Source: an uncultured candidate division Zixibacteria bacterium (GTDB taxonomy: Bacteria; Zixibacteria; MSB-5A5; GN15; PGXB01). From it: DNA of 18,533 nucleotides. Under the pieces are notes generated by a model that saw only the letters and a list, made by a program, of their open reading frames with translations, was not told the origin of the DNA and made no database searches. The stretch lies in the NCBI GenBank assembly GCA_937925655.1, contig CALAMC010000086.1, positions 1 to 18,533 on the forward strand, read 5' to 3'. Below are positions 1-7,633 of this stretch, piece by piece (the first letter of the stretch is position 1; every line of letters starts with the position of its first letter). Both the position numbers and the translations under genes were made by a program.

Positions 1-105
1 GAAAGGCTACGCTACTTTTTTTTCAATTTCCACAACTTTTGAAGTTAACTCTCAAGCCCGCATCCCAATGCTCCTCAATTATTTATATATAATACCAGGC
101 AAAAA

Positions 106-999
106 TTGATTATAGACACAATTCAAATCGAGCACAAGTGGGCAAGCGCGTCGATATCCGCAGACGGAACTCAATTATTAATGACAAAAACGACTCAATA
201 TGCCGGTGACACTTTAGTGATTTATGACTGGCAGACGATGGAAAGGATAACTTCCCGGCCGGTTGAAGGCAATATTTTCGTTTCCAATACAGGCCAGTAT
301 ATCGCTATGCTTGACGACGATAGTCTAGTATTCCTTGACGGTGTTACTTATAATGTATTATTCAGTGATATCATAAATACATATCAAGGATGCTTTTTGA
401 AAGACGACAGCAAATTTTATACTTTTACCAATGATAACCATATAAGAATATACGACATGCTGGGCGAGAGTCTTTACGTGGATATGACACTCACTGATCC
501 CCCGTATGCGACACCGGGTATATATCGCATATTGCCGTCACCTGATGGCACCCGGATATTCATGGTGGTAAGTTACGGTTCAATATATTCCAAATACCTG
601 ATTTCATATTATCCACAATTGGATTCGGTCGGACTTTATTATCCGGTTAGCCCGGGATCCGGAGAGATAGCGATAACGCCGGACGAACGACAGCTAATAT
701 TAACGGATCATTCTAATATTATTGAGGACCCTTCTTTGCAACAGATAGTATTCATGGATGTGGCTACGGAACGCGTGATTAAAATATTGAGCGCCGGTTA
801 TTGTATTTCCGGCCAGCCATTTGCGGGTTTTGATCCCGGCCATTTCTGTGTCACGCCCGACAGCCGTTATGCCTTGGTGGTACCAAGCGGATTCGGCCCA
901 TTTCATATATTTGCGCTGGTGGATATAGTGAATTATGAGTTTGATGATATCGTATTTGAACCTGAAGAATACAGATTTTATATAGATGCCTTTTTATAA
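106..999 (+). CDS. YncE/WD40-like beta-propeller protein, 5' end uncertain
   Basis: The 297-residue product consists of repeats of the YVTN/WD-like type, in which a 'SPDGT' or 'TPDxR' turn is followed by a strand and a 'xIYDxxT' strand. Examples are SADGTQLL near residue 18, SPDGTRIF near 147, TPDERQLI near 192 and TPDSRYAL near 250. Such propellers are usually secreted or lipoprotein scaffolds, but no signal peptide is visible here. The only in-frame start is TTG at 106, with a weak AGG six bases upstream. The frame stays open back to a stop at 46-48, and the codons before the TTG still read like a propeller strand (LFIYNTRQK). The annotated start is therefore probably not the original one, and the gene may be 5'-truncated or frameshifted. 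It is clearly AT-richer than the core of the window. The function is unknown beyond the fold. Confidence 0.6.
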   Translation: MIIDTIQIEHKWASASISADGTQLLMTKTTQYAGDTLVIYDWQTMERITSRPVEGNIFVSNTGQYIAMLDDDSLVFLDGVTYNVLFSDIINTYQGCFLKDDSKFYTFTNDNHIRIYDMLGESLYVDMTLTDPPYATPGIYRILPSPDGTRIFMVVSYGSIYSKYLISYYPQLDSVGLYYPVSPGSGEIAITPDERQLILTDHSNIIEDPSLQQIVFMDVATERVIKILSAGYCISGQPFAGFDPGHFCVTPDSRYALVVPSGFGPFHIFALVDIVNYEFDDIVFEPEEYRFYIDAFL

Positions 1000-1024
1000 C
1001 AAATTATTTAATGGGGGGTATGCC

Positions 1025-1297
1025 ATGAAAAGATTTATTTTCACATTGGCATCCGTAATTTGCCTTTTAGTGATGGGCCATAATATGGCCGCAGCGGTCG
1101 ACAGTCTATTCTATTATTCGGGAGGAAGTGAAATTTACCTGCAAATTGACACCACAAGATTATTATTGAAGTTTGACGGTATTCCTCCGGATCAGGGCTT
1201 TAATTATATTAAGAGCTCCTACCCTGAAATGGAATTTGTAACCCACCCAACGGGTGGTTGGTCGCGATATCGCACCAGACCAATGATTCATGAGTGA
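1025..1297 (+). pseudogene. Secreted peptidase-like protein, N-terminal fragment only
   Basis: This 90-residue frame starts at an ATG preceded by a G-run Shine-Dalgarno (1013-1018). It opens with a good Sec signal peptide: MKR, a hydrophobic stretch over residues 4-17, and an A-A-A cleavage site near residue 24. The mature part begins FYYSGG, followed by a RLLLKF segment. From memory this resembles the N-terminal propeptide of secreted subtilisin-like (S8) peptidases in FCB-group bacteria, where a catalytic domain of several hundred residues would follow. Here the frame ends at TGA and no peptidase domain is found downstream in any frame. The last 20 residues lie inside a segment bounded by inverted repeats (1238-1451). 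I infer a truncated gene remnant. A genuine short secreted protein is possible but less likely. It begins 25 bp after the propeller gene on the same strand. Confidence 0.5.
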
Positions 1298-1451
1298 AAA
1301 AGGTGACAATAAGATATGACAGGCGAACTTAAAAATCGTAAGCATGGCAAAAAGGATATTTTCAGTAGTTTGAACTTTTGTACTTCCATACAATTGAATT
1401 TGTTATTGATATCATTGCCTTTTCATATTTACCACCCGTTGGGGGGGTTAC
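1238..1451. mobile_element. Putative MITE-like element, 214 bp with 21-bp terminal inverted repeats
   Basis: Positions 1238-1258 and the reverse complement of 1431-1451 match at 20 of 21 bases; the outer ends read GTAACCC and GGGTTAC. The 172 bp between them hold no convincing gene. The left arm falls inside the reading frame of the secreted peptidase fragment, which ends 39 bp further on. The flanks share only a short T-run, so a target-site duplication cannot be shown. The arms are themselves partly palindromic (CCACCC-AAC-GGGTGG). A non-autonomous insertion is the simplest reading; a remnant of a local inversion is an alternative. Confidence 0.4.
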
Positions 1452-1495
1452 TTGTTGCCCCGTAAGTGATACTGGAGCGTATTACCGAAAAATTA

Positions 1496-1526
1496 AAAGG
1501 CGGGATTGAAATCCAACCCCGCCTTT
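1496..1526 (-). terminator. Rho-independent terminator of the M32 carboxypeptidase gene
   Basis: A perfect 9-bp stem pairs AAAGGCGGG (1496-1504) with CCCGCCTTT (1518-1526). Read on the minus strand, the stem is followed by TTTTAATTTTT. It lies 26 bp beyond the stop codon of the M32 gene. Confidence 0.85.
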
Positions 1527-1552
1527 ACTTCTGGCATCAAATCTCGGTTTGA

Positions 1553-3064
1553 TTACAATCCGTAAAGCTCGCCGTACTTCTCTTTCAGGTACTTCATCAT
1601 ATACACATGGCTCAAGGGTTTGCCGGTGACGACTTCGACCAGTTTTTCCGCCCGGTATTTCTTGCCGTGGGCATGGATCTTTTCGTTGAGCCATTTTTTC
1701 AGCGGCATGAAATTGCCCATCTCGAAGTGCTTTTCGAGATCGGGCATCTCTTCTTTGGCTTTGGCGAAAAACTGCGCCGAGTAGAGATTACCCAATGTGT
1801 AAGTCGGGAAATACCCGATCAGACCCCACGACCAGTGAATGTCCTGCAAACACCCCTGCGCGTCATCGGGCGGCGTGATGCCCAGGTATTTCCTGAAGTT
1901 TTCGTTCCAGACGGCGGGCACGTCTTTGGGCTGAAGGTCACCCCTGAAAAAGGCGTGCTCGATTTCGAAGCGCAACAGAATATGCAGGTTATATGTCACC
2001 TCGTCGGCCTCGACCCTGATAAACGACGGCCGGACGTCGTTGATCGCGAAATAGAAATCATCGAATGAGACATTGGCCAGCGCCGTGGGGAAAGTCTGCT
2101 GGGCCCGGGGATAGAAATGCTTCCAGAACGGTTTGGAACGCCCGACCAGGTTTTCCCACATGCGCGACTGCGACTCATGAATCCCCAGTGACACCGAATC
2201 GCCGCGCGGCGTGCCATAGTGCTCTTTGGGCAGACCCTGATCGTAAATGCCGTGACCGGCTTCATGCAGGGTCCCGAAAAAGGCCTGGCCGAAATGTTTG
2301 GGATTGTAGCGGGTCGTGATGCGGGTATCGCCCGGTCCGAATCCGGAGCAGAACGGGTGCGTCGTTTCATCGAGCCGTCCGCACAGCATGTCAAACCCGA
2401 TCGCGGCGGCGGCCGCCGAGCCGAATATTTTCTGGCGATCGACCGGAAAATCCTGCTCGATTATCTGCATGTTGGGCCGCTTTTTCGAATTGTTGATGGC
2501 CTCGACCAGATCGACCAGCTCCTTGCGGAACGAGTCGAAGACTTTGCCGACGCTTTCGTAGGTTGCGCCCGGTTCATAGCGTTCGAGATGGGCGTCGTAG
2601 GCTTCTTTTTCATACCCGTAATACTCGGCCTGCTTTTTGCGAAGGCCGATAATCTTTTCGAGGTAGGGATAAAACCTGGCGAAATCCGATTTTTGACGGG
2701 CCTCGGCCCAGACACCCTGCGAGATAGTGCAGGTATGCGTGATTTCCTCGACCAATTCCTTGGGGATTTTGACCTCGCGGTCATACTCGGTGCGCAGTTC
2801 TCGAATATTTACGGCCACGTCGGAGTCTTCGTCCTTGACCATGTCGGACGATTCGACCATGGCTATCAAATCCCCGATTTCCCGCGACGTGAATTTTTCG
2901 TGAACCATGCCGGAAATAAGTGACAGCTGGTTGGCGCGATGAGCGGCGCCGCCGCGGGGCATATAGGTGCGTTCATCCCAGCCCAGCACCGAGGCGCAGG
3001 ACCCCAGCAGACTCATTTCCTTGATTTTTTTGATCAGTTCATTATAGGCGTTTTGCGGACTCAT
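1553..3064 (-). CDS. M32 family metallocarboxypeptidase (carboxypeptidase Taq type)
   Basis: This is a cytoplasmic zinc carboxypeptidase that removes C-terminal residues from peptides. The 503-residue length is normal for the family. All the hallmark motifs are present in order: HPF (236-238), DTRIT (246-250), the zinc site HEAGH (267-271), HESQ (296-299, with E297 as the expected third zinc ligand), IRVEAD (349-354) and GCLQDIHW (404-411). The start ATG has a clear GAAAGGAAA Shine-Dalgarno, and there is no signal peptide. The gene stands alone between its own promoter (3109-3137) and terminator (1496-1526), downstream of the P5C dehydrogenase gene. With the M3B peptidase at 5600-7429 and P5C dehydrogenase it suggests peptide and amino-acid catabolism. 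Confidence 0.95.
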   Translation of the reverse strand: MSPQNAYNELIKKIKEMSLLGSCASVLGWDERTYMPRGGAAHRANQLSLISGMVHEKFTSREIGDLIAMVESSDMVKDEDSDVAVNIRELRTEYDREVKIPKELVEEITHTCTISQGVWAEARQKSDFARFYPYLEKIIGLRKKQAEYYGYEKEAYDAHLERYEPGATYESVGKVFDSFRKELVDLVEAINNSKKRPNMQIIEQDFPVDRQKIFGSAAAAAIGFDMLCGRLDETTHPFCSGFGPGDTRITTRYNPKHFGQAFFGTLHEAGHGIYDQGLPKEHYGTPRGDSVSLGIHESQSRMWENLVGRSKPFWKHFYPRAQQTFPTALANVSFDDFYFAINDVRPSFIRVEADEVTYNLHILLRFEIEHAFFRGDLQPKDVPAVWNENFRKYLGITPPDDAQGCLQDIHWSWGLIGYFPTYTLGNLYSAQFFAKAKEEMPDLEKHFEMGNFMPLKKWLNEKIHAHGKKYRAEKLVEVVTGKPLSHVYMMKYLKEKYGELYGL

Positions 3065-3108
3065 GGGCGTTTCCTTTCGCGTGACGGATTTTCAATTAAT
3101 CAGGCGAC

Positions 3109-3137
3109 AATATAGCACATTCGCGCCAAAATAGCAA
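3109..3137 (-). promoter_or_regulatory. Promoter of the M32 carboxypeptidase gene
   Basis: On the minus strand there is a TTGCTA -35 box (3137-3132), a 17-bp spacer and a TATATT -10 box (3114-3109) preceded by TGC, an extended -10. The predicted start of transcription is near 3102, about 38 bases before the ATG. It sits immediately after the terminator of the preceding gene. Confidence 0.6.
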
Positions 3138-3144
3138 AAGCCGC

Positions 3145-3170
3145 AAAAAAGGCCGGGAATTACCCCGGCC
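3145..3170 (-). terminator. Rho-independent terminator of the P5C dehydrogenase gene
   Basis: GGCCGGG (3151-3157) pairs with CCCGGCC (3164-3170) around a 6-base loop. On the minus strand the stem is followed by six T residues. It ends the ferritin-like/P5C dehydrogenase transcript 31 bp after the stop codon. Confidence 0.9.
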
Positions 3171-3200
3171 TCTTTCGCCTTTATTTATACCCTTTTACGG

Positions 3201-4820
3201 TTATCCCATAAACGGGTATTTGTAATTTCTGGGCGGGACGAAATTCTCTTTGATCGTCCGCGGCGATGTCCAGCGGATCATGTTCAAAAGCGACCCGGCC
3301 TTGTCGTTGGTCCCCGACGCCCGTGCGCCGCCGAACGGCTGCTGGCCGACCACCGCGCCGGTCGGTTTGTCATTGATATAGAAATTCCCCGCCGCGTGGC
3401 GCAAGGCCTTATCCGCCTGTTGCACCGCCCGGCGGTCGATCGCGAACACCGCCCCGGTCAGCGCGTACGGCGACGTCTGGTTGCAGATTTCCAGCGTCTC
3501 GGCATACTTGTCATCATCGTACACGTAGATGGTCATGACCGGGCCGAAAATCTCTTCTTCCATCAGACGGAAATGCGGATTAGTCGTGACGACCACGGTC
3601 GGCTCGATAAAATAACCCTTGCTGTCGTCATAATGACCACCCGCGATAATTTCGGCGTCGGACGCCTTTTTCGCAAAATCGATATATTCGACAATGGTGT
3701 CATAGGCCGATTTGTCGATGACGGCGTTGACAAAATTGCCGAAGTCCTCGACGTCGCCCATCTTTATTTCCTTTAAATCGGCCAGAATGCCTTCTTTGAT
3801 CTTCGGCCAGAGCGATTTGGGGATGTACGAGCGCGAAGCGGCCGAGCATTTCTGCCCCTGATATTCAAAAGCTCCGCGCACGATGGCCGTGACCACTTCG
3901 CTCACGTTGGCCGAATTGTGCACGAAAACGAAATCCTTGCCGCCGGTTTCGCCGACAATGCGCGGATACGATTTGTAGGTCGCGATATTTTCGCCGACCA
4001 CGCGCCACATCGTCTGAAACACGCCGGTGCTGCCGGTGAAATGTATCCCGGCCAGATTTTTGTTTTTAAGGACGTACTCGCCGACGTCGGCGCCGCGGGC
4101 GGTTACCATATTGACGACGCCGTCGGGCAGTCCGGCTTCCTTCAGAATTTTCATGATAAAATGCGCCGTGTAGGTCACCGATGACGCCGGTTTCCAGACG
4201 CTGGTGTTGCCCATGATGGCCGGAGCCGTGGGCAGGTTGCCGGCGATCGAGACGAAATTGAACGGCGTCACGGCGAAGATGAATCCCTCCAGCGGACGGT
4301 AATCGAGGCGATCCCATATGGTCGCCGCGCTTTCCGGTTGCATGTTGAAAATCTGCTCGGCAAAGTAAACGTTGTACCTGAAAAAATCGGCCAGTTCGCA
4401 GACGGCGTCGATTTCCGCTTGAAAGACGTTTTTGCTGTGGCCCAGCATAGTCGCGGCGTTCATGATATAGCGGTATGGCCCGGCCAGAAGGTCGGCGGCT
4501 TTCAGAAAAATGGCCGCGCGCTCATGCCAGGGATATTCTTCCCACGTCTTTTTGGCCTTCATGGCGGCGTCGATGGCCCCATTGATTTCATCCTTGCCGC
4601 CCTGATACGACTGCCCCAGCACAAGATCGTGATTGTGTGGAGCCGTGATTTTTATCGGTTGACCGGCGCGAACCTCTTTGCCGCCGATAATCATCGGCAC
4701 GTCAATTTTCTGACTTTTGAGTTCGGCCAGGGCCTTTTTCAATTGTCCGGATTCCTTCGATCCGGGAGCGTATGAATATACGGGCTCATTGGCCGGTATT
4801 GGCACTTTATATATACCCAT
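3201..4820 (-). CDS. L-glutamate gamma-semialdehyde (1-pyrroline-5-carboxylate) dehydrogenase
   Basis: This NAD-dependent aldehyde dehydrogenase oxidises glutamate semialdehyde (from proline or arginine breakdown) to glutamate. The 539-residue monofunctional form matches the ALDH4A1/RocA type and lacks a fused proline dehydrogenase domain. Visible features are the N-terminal NEPVYSYAPGS, PFNF (186-189), the nucleotide-binding FTGSTG (261-266), VGETGGK with general base E291, and GQKCSA with nucleophile C325. A GQQPFGG segment near the C-terminus is also typical of the family. The start has an AGGAGA Shine-Dalgarno. The ferritin-like gene ends 42 bp upstream with no terminator between them, so the two are probably cotranscribed. 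No proline dehydrogenase is present in this window, so the upstream step must be encoded elsewhere. Confidence 0.95.
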   Translation of the reverse strand: MGIYKVPIPANEPVYSYAPGSKESGQLKKALAELKSQKIDVPMIIGGKEVRAGQPIKITAPHNHDLVLGQSYQGGKDEINGAIDAAMKAKKTWEEYPWHERAAIFLKAADLLAGPYRYIMNAATMLGHSKNVFQAEIDAVCELADFFRYNVYFAEQIFNMQPESAATIWDRLDYRPLEGFIFAVTPFNFVSIAGNLPTAPAIMGNTSVWKPASSVTYTAHFIMKILKEAGLPDGVVNMVTARGADVGEYVLKNKNLAGIHFTGSTGVFQTMWRVVGENIATYKSYPRIVGETGGKDFVFVHNSANVSEVVTAIVRGAFEYQGQKCSAASRSYIPKSLWPKIKEGILADLKEIKMGDVEDFGNFVNAVIDKSAYDTIVEYIDFAKKASDAEIIAGGHYDDSKGYFIEPTVVVTTNPHFRLMEEEIFGPVMTIYVYDDDKYAETLEICNQTSPYALTGAVFAIDRRAVQQADKALRHAAGNFYINDKPTGAVVGQQPFGGARASGTNDKAGSLLNMIRWTSPRTIKENFVPPRNYKYPFMG

Positions 4821-4862
4821 GGTATTCTCCTGAAGTTTGGTCCGTTGATACAGTTTAACGGT

Positions 4863-5360
4863 TTAATAGTTATCCAGATTATTCCATTCGGCGTCTTCCA
4901 GCCACTGTTTGGGCCGTTCCAGGAAGTGAACGATGTTTTCAATCAACGCCCAGTGCTTGTGTTCTTCGTCGGCAATGAGGTTGAGTGTTTTTCTTATTTC
5001 CGGGGTGGTTTCGGTTCCGGCCTTATCGCGATAGAAATCTTCGGATTTCTTTTCGATAACCTGCGCTTCTTTCCATGTATTGACCACTTCGCCGGAAAAT
5101 TTGGGCGGTTTTTTCGAGGCGGCCAGTTTCTCGAAGACGTTTTTGGCGCCTTTCATAACCTGGGTCTGGTCCTTCATCAATTTCGCCCCGGACAGGTCCC
5201 CATCCCGGAACTTTTTAAAGATTTTATAATGTTTGACTTCATCGTCGGCCAAATCGGTCAATATGTTTTTAATCAAGCCGTTTTCGGCGTTGGCGGCCAT
5301 TTTGCGGTAATAGGCTTCGCCGTCCTTTTCCATCTGCATGGCAAATTCAAAGACGTTCAT
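4863..5360 (-). CDS. Ferritin-like diiron protein, rubrerythrin family without rubredoxin domain
   Basis: The 165-residue four-helix protein carries a symmetric diiron site. Helix 1 has E11-x6-Y18, helix 2 has E41-x2-H44, helix 3 has E103-x6-Y110 and helix 4 has E133-x2-H136. No CxxC rubredoxin domain follows. Relatives reduce hydrogen peroxide or handle iron in anaerobes, and the electron donor here is unknown. The ATG has a good AAGGAGT Shine-Dalgarno. The gene is first in a likely two-gene unit with P5C dehydrogenase and is divergent from the oligoendopeptidase gene. Pairing an oxidative-stress protein with P5C dehydrogenase could be incidental. Family assignment is firm; the precise activity is inferred. 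Confidence 0.88.
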   Translation of the reverse strand: MNVFEFAMQMEKDGEAYYRKMAANAENGLIKNILTDLADDEVKHYKIFKKFRDGDLSGAKLMKDQTQVMKGAKNVFEKLAASKKPPKFSGEVVNTWKEAQVIEKKSEDFYRDKAGTETTPEIRKTLNLIADEEHKHWALIENIVHFLERPKQWLEDAEWNNLDNY

Positions 5361-5485
5361 TTTGGACTCCTTTTATCCTTATTTGATCGTTTCTTTTCTT
5401 TATAACCAGACAATTTAACATTTGCTCCAAATTTCGCAAGGCCCGAATTATCTTTTCCGGGGAATTGATTTTTTTATTGAAGTAC

Positions 5486-5514
5486 TTGGCAAACCGATTC
5501 GTTATGAGTATAAT
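5486..5514 (+). promoter_or_regulatory. Sigma70-type promoter of the oligoendopeptidase gene
   Basis: A TTGGCA -35 box (5486-5491), a 17-bp spacer and a perfect TATAAT -10 box (5509-5514) predict transcription starting near 5521. This leaves a leader of roughly 80 bases before the ATG at 5600. Confidence 0.75.
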
Positions 5515-5519
5515 TGGCC

Positions 5520-5555
5520 GTTGTCGAGGTCAATTGTTGTCGGCAAGACGACAAC
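5520..5555 (+). repeat. Repeated GTTGTCG heptamer and hairpin in the peptidase leader
   Basis: GTTGTCG occurs at 5520-5526 and 5536-5542, and its complement CGACAAC occurs at 5549-5555. The second and third copies form a 7-bp stem with a 6-base loop; the first copy could pair with the third instead. The predicted transcription start coincides with the first copy. This could be an operator or a switchable leader structure. No terminator or known riboswitch shape is seen. Confidence 0.45.
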
Positions 5556-5599
5556 TCAAATTTGGACGCGGAATAGTTTCAAAATAAAGGAGTCAGATA

Positions 5600-7429
5600 A
5601 TGGATTCTCGAGGTATTCAGGAGACCGGGACGAAAAACGCCGGCTTGCGCTGGGATCTGGAATCAATTTTCCCCGGGGAAAGCAAATCCAAAGAATATGC
5701 CGAATTTCGGGCTAAGCTGAAAAAGGACCTGGCGGCAGTGCGCAAAGCCATCGCCAAACTCCCGCCGCGATTGAATAATAAGAACGTGTCAGACTGGATT
5801 AAATGTATTTTAAAGGTGGAAGATATCCAAAACCGTCTGCAACATGCCTTTTCTTATGCCCAGTGCCTGATCAGCCAGGATGTCAGCGATGAGGCCGCGA
5901 TCGCCATCTATGGCGAAATGGATGTTATCCATTCCGACTATAAGGCTCTGATGGTGGCGCTCGAGGCTTTTGCGATGAATCAAAGTGATGACTGGTGGAA
6001 AAAGCTGGTCAATAATCCGGCCCTCGATAAACGGGCCTTTGGCCTCACCGAGATGCGGCAGATCGCCCGCATGAAAATGAAACCCGAATTCGAAGAACTC
6101 ACCGCCGAACTGGCGGTCAATGGCTATCACGCGTGGAACCGTCTTTATGACAAAATCTATGGCGACCTGCGGGTGAAATTCACCGAAGAGGACGGGCGAG
6201 TTTCGGAATTATCGCTGGGGCAACTGTCCAAAAAAATGTCCAGTTCCAACCGGGCGGTGCGCCAGCAGGCCCATGAGAAACTGGAGGGAGCTTGGGAGAC
6301 GGTGGCCAATCAAACCGCTCTGGCCTTAAACTATCAGGCGGGGTTCCGCTTGAGCGTCTATAAACGCCGCGGCTGGAAATCGCCGCTGATTGAACCTCTG
6401 CAGCAGGCCCGGCTGTCCGAGAAAACACTTATGGCCATGTGGTCGGCGGTGGAAAGGGCCATCCCGCGCCTGAAAAAATATATCAACGCCAAGAAAAAGC
6501 TTCTGGCCATCGACCAATTCAAGTGGTATGACCAGTTCGCTCCGACCGGGACGCTCGACAAGAAAATCACTTTCGCTGACGCCGGCGATTTTATTTACGA
6601 TTTGATATCCGGTTTCTCGAAGCCGCAGGCCGACTTTTCGCGCATGGCGCTTGACAACCGCTGGGTCGAAGCCGAGGATCGCCCCGGCAAAGGCGGCGGT
6701 GGCTATTGCACCACCTTGAGCGTCGCCAAACAAAGCCGCATCTTCATGACCTATTCCGACACTTTTAACGACATGGCGACGCTGGCCCATGAGCTGGGCC
6801 ATGCCTATCACCACCATGTCTTGAGAGATATCCCGCCGTTCGGCCGCGAGTACCCGCTGACACTGGCCGAGTGTGCCTCGACCTTCAATGAGCTTCTCGT
6901 TTTCGACGGTGCCGTCGGAAGAACCCAAAACAGCGAAGAAAAACTGCTTTTGCTCGACCAGGGTTTGCAGCGGACATTTGCTTTGTTTCCGAATATCTAT
7001 GCCCGTTTCATTTTCGACAGCGAATTTTATAAGGAACGCGCCGAGGGTCTGGTCAGCCGCAGCCGTCTCGATGAAATCATGCTGAATGCCCAGAAAAAAG
7101 CCTATGGCGATATTCTCGAGGGTGACGATGCCTGGCATCCGCTTTTCTGGGCCTCGAAACTGCACTTCTTTTTGACCAACCAGCCGTTCTATAATTTTCC
7201 GTACACTTTCGGCTTTCTCTTCGCCTGTGGCGTTTACAGCCGGGCCAAAGCCGAGGGAGCGAAATTCTCGCCCAAGTATATCGCGCTTCTGGCCGACAGC
7301 GGGCAGATGAACTGCGAAAAACTGGCCAGAAAACATCTCGGCGTCGATTTGACCAAAGAGGACTTCTGGAAAGAATCGGTCAATATGGCGCTGGCCGACG
7401 TGGACGAGTTTGTGAAATTGGTGGGGTAA
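5600..7429 (+). CDS. pepF: Oligoendopeptidase F (M3B family zinc peptidase)
   Basis: This is a cytoplasmic zinc endopeptidase that cuts short peptides. The 609-residue length is usual for PepF. The zinc site is HELGH (H397, E398, H401), with the third ligand E424 in the following LAECASTFNE segment. Near the C-terminus, FYNFPYTFGFLFACGVY matches the conserved substrate-binding tyrosine region of the M3B family. The ATG at 5600 has AAGGAG at an ideal distance. There is no signal peptide. It has its own promoter and terminator and is therefore a single-gene unit. The window also carries an M32 carboxypeptidase; endo- and exopeptidase together would degrade peptides to amino acids. Confidence 0.95.
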   Translation: MDSRGIQETGTKNAGLRWDLESIFPGESKSKEYAEFRAKLKKDLAAVRKAIAKLPPRLNNKNVSDWIKCILKVEDIQNRLQHAFSYAQCLISQDVSDEAAIAIYGEMDVIHSDYKALMVALEAFAMNQSDDWWKKLVNNPALDKRAFGLTEMRQIARMKMKPEFEELTAELAVNGYHAWNRLYDKIYGDLRVKFTEEDGRVSELSLGQLSKKMSSSNRAVRQQAHEKLEGAWETVANQTALALNYQAGFRLSVYKRRGWKSPLIEPLQQARLSEKTLMAMWSAVERAIPRLKKYINAKKKLLAIDQFKWYDQFAPTGTLDKKITFADAGDFIYDLISGFSKPQADFSRMALDNRWVEAEDRPGKGGGGYCTTLSVAKQSRIFMTYSDTFNDMATLAHELGHAYHHHVLRDIPPFGREYPLTLAECASTFNELLVFDGAVGRTQNSEEKLLLLDQGLQRTFALFPNIYARFIFDSEFYKERAEGLVSRSRLDEIMLNAQKKAYGDILEGDDAWHPLFWASKLHFFLTNQPFYNFPYTFGFLFACGVYSRAKAEGAKFSPKYIALLADSGQMNCEKLARKHLGVDLTKEDFWKESVNMALADVDEFVKLVG

Positions 7430-7447
7430 ACTTTTATCCAAGTTCAT

Positions 7448-7473
7448 AAGGGCCGAATTTTCGGCCCTTTTTT
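7448..7473 (+). terminator. Rho-independent terminator of pepF
   Basis: AAGGGCCGA (7448-7456) pairs perfectly with TCGGCCCTT (7461-7469) around a 4-base loop, and the T-run continues to 7473. It begins 19 bp after the pepF stop codon. Confidence 0.93.
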
Positions 7474-7516
7474 ATAGAATTCCAATAAAAATGGATGCGA
7501 ATTTTGCAGCAATTTT

Positions 7517-7546
7517 GTGACAATTTTCCGATAAAATTTGTATAAT
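7517..7546 (+). promoter_or_regulatory. Candidate promoter of the Fic gene
   Basis: In a very AT-rich spacer (7474-7633), GTGACA (7517-7522) and a perfect TATAAT (7541-7546) are separated by 18 bp. The composition offers many chance -10 boxes, so other starts closer to the gene are possible. Confidence 0.4.
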
Positions 7547-7633
7547 AATATTATTTAACCTATTATAATATAATATATTGTATTATATATAAATGACAAT
7601 ATTTATAATATTTTATCGATTTGGAGTACAATT

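Noticed and set aside
1298..1495. Continuation of the secreted peptidase in another frame after a frameshift
   Set aside because: Removing the putative element, or shifting frames, gives stops within about ten codons and no peptidase motif.
2219..2923. Open frame (234 codons) antisense to the M32 gene
   Set aside because: The opposite strand carries all M32 motifs. The antisense product shows no family signature and no Shine-Dalgarno.
5521..5599. Riboswitch or T-box in the pepF leader
   Set aside because: Only a single 7-bp hairpin is seen, without a known aptamer pattern or a terminator alternative.
6326..7447. Long open frame (373 codons) antisense to pepF
   Set aside because: It lies wholly opposite a gene with complete M3B motifs, its translation has no recognisable domain, and it runs across the pepF stop only into the spacer. 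It is a by-product of codon bias.
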